Shown in pieces: positions 6,010 through 12,298 of a DNA stretch of 12,298 nucleotides. The DNA lies in NCBI GenBank assembly GCA_030611625.1, contig JAUWPK010000051.1, positions 1-12,298 on the forward strand, read 5' to 3'. Position numbers and translations under genes: made by a program. The notes under the pieces were generated by a model that saw only the letters and a program-made list of their open reading frames with translations, made no database searches and was not told the origin of the DNA. Source of the DNA: Promethearchaeum sp. GTDB lineage: Archaea > Asgardarchaeota > Lokiarchaeia > Sigyniarchaeales > Promethearchaeaceae. Within the stretch, counting starts at the first letter, position 1; every line of letters begins with the position of its first letter.

Positions 6010-7728
6010 ATGAATAACAAAGAACTTTTCAAAATTTCCAAATATGTCTATACTGAATCTTTTCTGCAATCTCATCTTGATACGTCGGGCGCAAATGTTT
6101 CTTCAATTATGGAAAAAATGGAAAAAAATAAGAGATATATCAAGAATCAAGTGATTTTTACAAAAATTGTAATGGTATTATATGTTTCCTTTCTTATTTT
6201 ACTCCCAATTACAGGTTACATGCAGATCGAAAAAGCAATCAATGAAGGAATTTCAATAACTTGGGTTCTTTTTCTAGGAGGAGTTATAAATGGAGGATAT
6301 TTTCTTTTTCAATTTGCTTATTTGTTAATGTTTGGAATGTTTAGTTCTACGGGACTTTTTACAGGGAATATTTTTGATTGGTTGTCTACTTTACCTTTTA
6401 AAAAAAAAGAAATGAATAAAATTGGAATAATGACTTTGTTCCGTTTTATAGATGCACAATTTATTGCCTTAATGTTAATATTTCCGCTGGCCACAGCTAT
6501 TTTCACTAAGAGCATAATTATTACACTTATAAGTCTAGGAATTTCTACTCTAAATACGATTTTTTCCTTTAATGTATTGATAATTTTATCGAAAAAATTT
6601 GCAAGTGTTATAAAAGGTGCAGAAGCTAACGCAAAGGGATCAAATTTAACCCGAATTTTATTCCTTGTGGGATATTTGACCACAACCATGTTTGCTATTC
6701 TAGGTCTTCAATTTCTTATACCCATCATCAATCCTCTATATTTCCAAGAACCTACAAACATTGCTTTATTTGAATCTTTGAATAAATGGATTAGTTTAGT
6801 CCCATTTCCTCTAAGTGGAGGATATTTATTAACTAGTTTTCTTATCGGATTTAATAATATAGAATTACTTCAAGTTCTTCCCTATATCGCAGGTTTAGTT
6901 ATTTTTGCACTTATTGATTATTTTATGCTCAAGAAATCTCTTAAAATAATGAATGATGTCATGATTTCAAGAACAGATTCTAAAACCCAAAAATTCAAGG
7001 TTTCTACTGTATCAGATGTTTCAATTACTGTTGTTTCTCCTATCAGGGCTTATTTTGAACGAGATAAAAGCATGATTTTGAGGGATATACAATCAATCAT
7101 TTTTATATTATTTTCATTAATTTTACCATGGATTCCGTTCTTTTTGGCGTTAGAACCAGGTATAGGATTTGATGAAATTGAAGGATTTGGGATTATTGGA
7201 ATAATTTATTGTATAATGGGGTCAATAATGATTATTATGGGCTTATCAAATATTGAAAAAACCGGTACAACGATAAATGCTTCCTTACCAATCATTGTAC
7301 GAGATCAAGTTAAAGCAAGATTGAAATGGGCATACATTATTATACCTTTGGGTACTTTACTCCCAGTTATTATGCGCATCGGAAAACCTTTCTTTTGGGA
7401 TGTTTTAGTTATTCAAGTTTTAATTGCTATCGTAAGTTTATTATTTGGGACTTTCACCTTATTATTAAGTATTAGATTATTTGGTAAAATGAAAAATAAA
7501 TATGTATTAGCAAATGTGCAGTTTAGATATAAAGTTGCAAAAAATGTGTTATTATTTGCGATAGATTTAATTCTAATGATTTTTATTATAATTGGTTTTG
7601 TATCTCAATTAATTACTAGGAATATAATTGAGTTTACATTGATTATTTTTCCAATTGAGTTAGTTTTGGCAATTTTTTTGTATTTTGTATATAATAAAAT
7701 GTTTCCAAAACCTAAAAAATTCGATTAA
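6010..7728 (+). CDS. Double-length ABC exporter permease (two tandem ABC-2-like halves)
   Basis: This 572-residue integral membrane protein is the membrane partner of the preceding ATPase. It is about twice the length of a normal ABC-2 permease, with roughly twelve hydrophobic helices, about six in each half, separated by a soluble stretch at ~315-360. Each half carries the coupling-type motif after its second or third helix: DWLSTLPFKKKEMNK (123-137) and TINASLPIIVRDQVKAR (421-437). This points to an internal duplication or fusion, so one chain could serve a pair of ATPase subunits. The N-terminal ~50 residues are hydrophilic and cytoplasmic. Architecture resembles the long 'putative ABC exporter' permeases (Pfam ABC_tran_2-like), though I cannot confirm the family. 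The start is secured by GAGGT seven bases upstream. The frame is intact, in contrast to its ATPase. Substrate unknown. Confidence 0.75.
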   Translation: MNNKELFKISKYVYTESFLQSHLDTSGANVSSIMEKMEKNKRYIKNQVIFTKIVMVLYVSFLILLPITGYMQIEKAINEGISITWVLFLGGVINGGYFLFQFAYLLMFGMFSSTGLFTGNIFDWLSTLPFKKKEMNKIGIMTLFRFIDAQFIALMLIFPLATAIFTKSIIITLISLGISTLNTIFSFNVLIILSKKFASVIKGAEANAKGSNLTRILFLVGYLTTTMFAILGLQFLIPIINPLYFQEPTNIALFESLNKWISLVPFPLSGGYLLTSFLIGFNNIELLQVLPYIAGLVIFALIDYFMLKKSLKIMNDVMISRTDSKTQKFKVSTVSDVSITVVSPIRAYFERDKSMILRDIQSIIFILFSLILPWIPFFLALEPGIGFDEIEGFGIIGIIYCIMGSIMIIMGLSNIEKTGTTINASLPIIVRDQVKARLKWAYIIIPLGTLLPVIMRIGKPFFWDVLVIQVLIAIVSLLFGTFTLLLSIRLFGKMKNKYVLANVQFRYKVAKNVLLFAIDLILMIFIIIGFVSQLITRNIIEFTLIIFPIELVLAIFLYFVYNKMFPKPKKFD

Positions 7729-7732
7729 AATC

Positions 7733-7770
7733 AATTTTTTAATTCATTTTTTTCTTTCTTTCTTCTTATT
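7733..7770 (+). terminator. T-rich terminator after the second ABC operon
   Basis: Runs of T interrupted by single C or A residues start a few bases after the permease stop, with no hairpin. This is the usual form of an archaeal terminator. Confidence 0.5.
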
Positions 7771-7807
7771 TAGTTAGTCTAGAAATTTAAATTAAACAAT
7801 AAAGATA

Positions 7808-7815
7808 TTTATATT
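7808..7815 (+). promoter_or_regulatory. TATA box of the surface protein gene
   Basis: TTTATATT, with transcription expected to start near 7838. Between it and the gene lies an AT palindrome (TTTAATT...AATTAAA, 7819-7849) containing eleven T then seven A, which should be bent or easily melted DNA. No Shine-Dalgarno precedes the ATG at 7866. Confidence 0.45.
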
Positions 7816-7865
7816 ACATTTAATTTTTTTTTTTAAAAAAATAATTAAAACTACAAGTGTTGCAT

Positions 7866-10800
7866 ATGAAAAATAAAATTCTAAAATTTATTGGTATCGT
7901 TGTAATTACGACGTTTATTTTAAGCTATTTAAGTTCTACTGCGTTTGTTTCTGCAGCGGAAGATCCGCCTAGTTTTGTTTTAGAAACCTCAGCTACAAAA
8001 AATATTGGAATGGGTATTCTACAAACTGAAAGACCAGTAGCATCAACTCTTCAAGTGAATTCAAATGTCTCGGGAGGTTTTGCTTATCTGGATTTCATGG
8101 GTGACGTTATCGATAGTGAAGAGGAGTTTGTATATGAAACGGAAAATTCTGACCTCCACTACCCGGTAAATTTACGGTATGAAAATTTTTGGAATCAAGA
8201 AAAATTAAGAGAATTTCAAACACAATATATAAAAGCATATAATGTCTCAGATCAGATAGATCAATTTGGAAATTATTCAGTTTCGTTGCTAACAGAACAA
8301 TATGAATTATCTGTAGATTCCAGCTGTGAAATTTTGGTTTCTAATTTAACATCTGAAGTTCTTCTTGATGCAAAATCTGCTGGTATATATCAAATTTGGT
8401 TAAACAATATTACTTTAACTGATGATATCGTCATTTTATCACCATCCGATCAAAGAGTATATCCAATTAATAACGAATTACCACCTGTAATTGATGGGGG
8501 TTTAGATTCATTAGGTAAATACTTTTATTTTGCAGTTTATGAAAAGGGAACTTATAAGATTTACATTGAAACAAGTGATCCACTTATTAAATTGAGAGCA
8601 GAACTTCATAAACCTCAACCGATAAAATTTGATGAGGCAATTTATAGTGGAAAAGATCCGAGTGACCCTACATTTTTCGATACGATTTATACAATGGATG
8701 TTTACCAACTTGATATTGGTGATTTGGAAATTGTAAACCGATATCTTTTAGATTTTGAGTTTGGTTCACCTGATATGTATTATTTTATTGAAGATAGTCT
8801 ATATATTTATCCCCTAATTTTGTCAGATGGAATAAATCAAGTGCTACCATCAATCACAACTGGAAAAATTTATATAGTAATCGATAATCCCAATTATTTC
8901 TATTGGGCAGATCCTGGAATTGATGTCGCAGATTCACTAAAATATACCTTGAAATTTGAACAGATTGAACCGTTAGAACATGTAATTGGAGATAATGAAA
9001 CAATAAATCTGGCCAAATCAGTAGGAATTACTGCCAGAACTTTTGAAATAGTAAATACTTCTTTGATATCATTCCATTTTGAAGAATTAGGTGCTAATTC
9101 ACCAAATGTTTTAGGAAGTGGAGGTTTCTTGATAAAAAAAATTGATGAAGATGAAGTACGATATGCATCAATGAGCTCATTGATTTCACTGATTAACGGA
9201 ACTTTTGCAAGTGCTCTTTTAGAACCGGGAAAATATAGAGTTATATTTCAACATTCTGGATCAATGGGACCAGAATATCTTCATTTCTATAGTAAGAAGA
9301 TCGATTTTAAAACATTAAATGTAGAAGATATGGATTTATCTGGATTCCCATCATATGATTTTACGGGTCTTAATTTTGAAGATGTAATTTTACCAACTTG
9401 GGAAGATTATCCAAATGCTGATGGTGCAACTTATCCAATTGGATTCAATATGTCAATTGATGAAAAATTTTGGGATTATGGTTATAATATTTCTATCCAT
9501 GCAAATAAAAACCCAGATTTATTTGACGATTATATAACTCCCGATTTGGCAGTTCTATGGGATGACACCGGCAACGATTTTACAGATTATACAGACGCTA
9601 TCCAACCAGGAAATGCATCAAAAGTTCCTGTAAAAACTGATGGAGGTTTAGATGGGGACGCTTTGATTATTGGTAGTTATGATAAATTTGATCAAGTTGT
9701 TATTCAATTGGCTGATCCCTCAGATATGGATGCCTTTGAATGGGAATATTACGATGCTTCAGGAGGGCTTCCATGGGCAAAATTTGATCCTATAGATCAT
9801 AATTTTATTGATGGAACTCAAACATCTTCTGGAAGTTTAAATAAAAGTGGAACTATATCATGGAACACGGATACATTAACTGATTGGGAATATTTTTCAG
9901 AAAATAATGATGATGATGGAGATGAAACACCAGATACTGATGATGAAAATTATTATTTAATTAGAGTCTGGTGTAATGATAGTTCTGCATCCATTGCTAA
10001 TATCACTTCGGTAACGTTAAGGAAATTTGTTAAAATTAATCTATATGTAGTGAGTCAATTAGCATTTGATATTGGCACTCCAGAAAAACCTTTTTATTAT
10101 AGGGCCAGCGAGTATTCAGTCCAAAATTTGAATTTAGCAGAAAGCGATGGACAAGCAAGTTATTTGGACACAAGTCATACAATAGATAAAAATTATTTTG
10201 CTAACGAATCCATTCTTTATCTGTATGCTAGAAGATTAAGACAAATTGATTATAACGGTTCAAAAAACGGAGTTTATGTCCCATTAAAAAAACCTTTAAC
10301 ATTTTCAGTTTGTGCTTTTCAACCAGAAGACAACTACAAACGCATTATTGACTATAATATCAGCACAAATAATGCAACAACTCATTCAAATCAGTTGAAT
10401 TTGTCCACGCTTGAGAGTGATATGCAAGAATCCATCAATATACCTGATCAACTTACACTATATCTTAATATTACTCCTCGAAATATGTATGATTGGACTC
10501 AATTTAATGTGCAATTTATCAATGCAAGCGTCATCTCAACAACTCTCATATTTCCGGCAAAATATGATTCAAAAACTGCAGGAACGTATTTGAATACGTA
10601 TAATAATGGGCAATTCGCTCGACCTTATGCAGGAGTAAATATGAATGCATCCATTGAATTTGGCTTTATTACTGAAACTGTTTATCTTGAATTTGTTATT
10701 AGGAACACTACAAATAATGCCGCCATTTTCAAAGTATTTGGAGGGCAATTTGATTATCCGTTGTTAACAGTTCTAGAAGCGCCACCAGGTACTAACTGGT

Positions 10801-10883
10801 ATTTATGGGGAGGAATTGGGGGCGGAGTAGTAGTATTGGTTGTAGTTTCAGTCATTTATTATAAGAAGAAACATCCAGTTTAA
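7866..10883 (+). CDS. Large cell-surface protein: signal peptide, beta-rich ectodomain, C-terminal membrane anchor
   Basis: The protein has 1005 residues from the ATG at 7866; a GTG at 7857 would add three residues before the same signal peptide. KNKILK followed by a hydrophobic stretch and AFVSA-AED is a Sec signal peptide, cut near residue 30. A single helix, WGGIGGGVVVLVVVSVIYY, then KKKHPV, forms a C-terminal anchor, so almost the whole chain is extracellular. It is Tyr/Asp/Asn-rich, looks beta-rich, and has more than 20 N-x-S/T sequons. Residues ~600-735 resemble a lectin-like or phage-structural 'eWeYyd...W..f.p.D' module ending in 'YYLIRVW', with an Asp-rich loop NDDDGDETPDTDDEN (~684-698) that could bind calcium. 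I recognise no enzyme motif. It has its own promoter after the exporter operon. It could be a surface receptor, adhesin, or partner of the exporter; none is shown by sequence. Confidence 0.85.
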   Translation: MKNKILKFIGIVVITTFILSYLSSTAFVSAAEDPPSFVLETSATKNIGMGILQTERPVASTLQVNSNVSGGFAYLDFMGDVIDSEEEFVYETENSDLHYPVNLRYENFWNQEKLREFQTQYIKAYNVSDQIDQFGNYSVSLLTEQYELSVDSSCEILVSNLTSEVLLDAKSAGIYQIWLNNITLTDDIVILSPSDQRVYPINNELPPVIDGGLDSLGKYFYFAVYEKGTYKIYIETSDPLIKLRAELHKPQPIKFDEAIYSGKDPSDPTFFDTIYTMDVYQLDIGDLEIVNRYLLDFEFGSPDMYYFIEDSLYIYPLILSDGINQVLPSITTGKIYIVIDNPNYFYWADPGIDVADSLKYTLKFEQIEPLEHVIGDNETINLAKSVGITARTFEIVNTSLISFHFEELGANSPNVLGSGGFLIKKIDEDEVRYASMSSLISLINGTFASALLEPGKYRVIFQHSGSMGPEYLHFYSKKIDFKTLNVEDMDLSGFPSYDFTGLNFEDVILPTWEDYPNADGATYPIGFNMSIDEKFWDYGYNISIHANKNPDLFDDYITPDLAVLWDDTGNDFTDYTDAIQPGNASKVPVKTDGGLDGDALIIGSYDKFDQVVIQLADPSDMDAFEWEYYDASGGLPWAKFDPIDHNFIDGTQTSSGSLNKSGTISWNTDTLTDWEYFSENNDDDGDETPDTDDENYYLIRVWCNDSSASIANITSVTLRKFVKINLYVVSQLAFDIGTPEKPFYYRASEYSVQNLNLAESDGQASYLDTSHTIDKNYFANESILYLYARRLRQIDYNGSKNGVYVPLKKPLTFSVCAFQPEDNYKRIIDYNISTNNATTHSNQLNLSTLESDMQESINIPDQLTLYLNITPRNMYDWTQFNVQFINASVISTTLIFPAKYDSKTAGTYLNTYNNGQFARPYAGVNMNASIEFGFITETVYLEFVIRNTTNNAAIFKVFGGQFDYPLLTVLEAPPGTNWYLWGGIGGGVVVLVVVSVIYYKKKHPV

Positions 10884-10888
10884 GATTG

Positions 10889-10932
10889 AGTTTTTATACT
10901 TTTTTTATACTTTTTTCTTCATTTTTTTTTTA
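10889..10932 (+). terminator. T-rich terminator after the surface protein gene
   Basis: T runs including two copies of TTTTTATAC and a final ten-T run lie in the 56-base convergent gap. They would end rightward transcription. No comparable tract is seen for the leftward gene, which may end inside the surface gene. Confidence 0.5.
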
Positions 10933-10939
10933 AAGATTA

Positions 10940-12253
10940 TTATAAGAATACGCCTGTAACTAAGCAATAGAAAAATATGTAAACGATACTTAGACCAATG
11001 TGGAATAAAGCAAACGTTCCACCCTTTTTAAGAAGTGTATTATATGTAAATCCTTCAACTTTTTGCTCCTTAGCAATATTCAAAGTCATAATATCACAAG
11101 CTGCCCCTTGTGGTAATATATTCCCTCCTAAATTAATTCCTAGTAAGAAGGCTATTAATATGGGATTGGGAACCGTATCACCAGGGTTTTTTAGAAAAAT
11201 ACTATTAAAGATTGAAATAAAGATCAATGCTGTAGGAGTATTTGCCAAAAAACCAGATAATAAACTTGAAATAATTAAAACTAAAATAGCGGCCCAGAAA
11301 ACCCCTCCAGTTAAAATAGGTTCTAATAAATTGGTAATAAATTGAAAAGTTCCATTTATTTCCATGTTTCCGATAAAAAGAAATAGAGATATAAAGAAGA
11401 ATATGATCTTCCAATCAATTTTTGCCATACTCTTGGTAATATCCGTTTTATTAAATAAACTAATGAGAATTGCCCCGAAAAGTGCGACAAGGTAGGAATA
11501 ATCAGAAACAAATATGAATCCAATAATAACAGAAGTAAAATAAATCGAATTTAGCAGAAATTTCTTTTGGTTAATAATTACAAGATTAGGGTCAAGAATT
11601 TCAAGTAAAACTTGCTTTTGTTCCTCTTTTGGGGGGATCATTTTTCGTAACATAGTGAAATCTAGAAGAATTAATGTGATAATTAAAGCCAAGACTACAA
11701 AAACTATAAAATTAGTTGTAAACCACGAAAAACTTAAGTTAAATGCAGATGAGATCAATATGTTCTCGGATGATGAAAAAGGAGTAATGATTGAGCCAAT
11801 ATTTATAGTAATACTAATTCCAAACAGATATGGTTCTGGTTCGATTTTTAATATACGAGCTGCTCGGATTACTAAAGGAACAAATATGATCGCAACCGTA
11901 ATATCTGCTATCACTGCTGCAGTAATTGTTCCAACTGTACAAATAAGATAAAAGAAAGCCCTATGATTTCCTTTTGTTACATGTAAAGTTTTTACAGCAA
12001 TCCATTGAAAAATTTTATGTTTCTCAGCAATTAAAACAATAATTTGAAGGGAAAGAATAAATATCAAAGGTTTGACTTCAATCATTGATACAAATTCACT
12101 CAAAGAAGTACTGTATATTTGAGAAGTAATTATGGATGATATCAAAGCTGCTAATAAAGCATAAGCAACATAATCCATCCCTTCTCTACTAAAAATGACC
12201 ATTACTACTATAAACAGAATGAATGTAGATACTATTGCAAATAAATTACTCAA
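10940..12253 (-). CDS. ArsB/NhaD/P-type ion transporter (IT superfamily permease)
   Basis: This 437-residue membrane protein has about 10-12 hydrophobic helices in two related halves, as in the ion transporter superfamily (ArsB arsenite pumps, NhaD Na+/H+ antiporters, P-protein, SLC13-like carriers). The paired substrate-site loops are visible: NIGSIITPFSSSENILIS (151-168) in the first half and INLGGNILPQGAACDI (373-388) in the second. The paired helix motifs ADITVAIIFVPLVI (126-139) and ANTPTALIFISIF (337-349) are also present. A likely role is exchange of Na+, an oxyanion or a carboxylate with protons or sodium at the cytoplasmic membrane; the specific ion cannot be read from sequence. No arsR, arsA or arsenite-related gene is nearby. 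The start is TTG, supported by AAGGAGGG seven bases upstream. It converges on the surface protein gene and is probably not part of the exporter group. Confidence 0.8.
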   Translation of the reverse strand: MSNLFAIVSTFILFIVVMVIFSREGMDYVAYALLAALISSIITSQIYSTSLSEFVSMIEVKPLIFILSLQIIVLIAEKHKIFQWIAVKTLHVTKGNHRAFFYLICTVGTITAAVIADITVAIIFVPLVIRAARILKIEPEPYLFGISITINIGSIITPFSSSENILISSAFNLSFSWFTTNFIVFVVLALIITLILLDFTMLRKMIPPKEEQKQVLLEILDPNLVIINQKKFLLNSIYFTSVIIGFIFVSDYSYLVALFGAILISLFNKTDITKSMAKIDWKIIFFFISLFLFIGNMEINGTFQFITNLLEPILTGGVFWAAILVLIISSLLSGFLANTPTALIFISIFNSIFLKNPGDTVPNPILIAFLLGINLGGNILPQGAACDIMTLNIAKEQKVEGFTYNTLLKKGGTFALFHIGLSIVYIFFYCLVTGVFL

Positions 12254-12260
12254 CCAGCTA

Positions 12261-12268
12261 CCCTCCTT
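12261..12268 (-). promoter_or_regulatory. Strong ribosome-binding site fixing a TTG start
   Basis: On the minus strand AAGGAGGG precedes the TTG at 12253 by seven bases. It is the best Shine-Dalgarno in the window and fixes the non-ATG start. A TATA-like TTTATAAAAT lies just upstream, near the window edge. Confidence 0.8.
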
Positions 12269-12298
12269 AAATTTTATTTCAATTTTATAAAATTTATT

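Noticed and set aside
6318..6689. Minus-strand open frame of 123 codons inside the permease gene
   Set aside because: It lies opposite a clear coding sequence, shows no domain, and has no promoter or ribosome-binding site.
7819..7849. AT palindrome as an intrinsic hairpin terminator or riboregulator
   Set aside because: With the TATA box at 7808 most of it lies upstream of or at the expected start site, so it would not be fully transcribed from that promoter. It is made only of A and T and could arise by chance.
10998..11951. Plus-strand open frames opposite the ion transporter (10998-11345 and 11655-11951)
   Set aside because: They are antisense to a gene with conserved motifs in the minus frame and have no recognisable features of their own.

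Overview
The window is very AT-rich and reads as archaeal. Genes are preceded by TTTATA-type TATA boxes, and intergenic regions end in U-tract terminators rather than bacterial hairpins. A ~1000-residue secreted protein has a Sec signal peptide, a C-terminal membrane anchor with a short basic tail, and many N-glycosylation sequons. Together with the gene content this suggests an Asgard archaeon (Promethearchaeota, Lokiarchaeia-like). That placement is an inference from style; there is no rRNA or other marker gene here to prove it.

Layout. (1) 78-1511 (+) encodes an LpxL/HtrB-like acyltransferase-fold protein with an altered catalytic motif. (2) 1714-3606 (+) is a two-gene ABC-2 exporter: a BcrA/LanF-like ATPase with Glu in the Q-loop, and a six-helix permease. 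(3) 3894-5019 (+) is a regulatory block. Its first gene encodes a two-helix membrane protein with a bacterial PH (YdbS/YdbT-type) domain fused to a C-terminal XRE helix-turn-helix. The second is a 65-residue free XRE protein whose HTH is about half identical to the fused one. (4) 5203-7728 (+) is a second ABC exporter: an ATPase split by a one-base frameshift, translationally coupled to a double-length permease. (5) 7866-10883 (+) is a large type I surface protein. (6) 10940-12253 (-) is an ArsB/NhaD-type ion transporter, convergent with the surface gene.

How the parts may work together. The two exporters flank a pair of related regulators, one tethered to the membrane and one free. Two non-coding repeat arrays sit at the matching promoters. 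Two 20-bp dyads (GTGTCAA-N6-TTGACAC and a degenerate copy) lie between the TATA box and the start of the membrane regulator gene. Three dyads of the form TCATA-N5-7-TATGR lie at ~20-bp steps upstream of the second exporter. The simplest reading is an envelope-stress or toxic-compound export locus, in which a membrane-bound DNA-binding protein senses the envelope and, with its soluble relative, controls the pumps. This is inference from architecture and needs DNA-binding and expression data. No RNA genes, CRISPR arrays, insertion sequences or attachment sites were seen.
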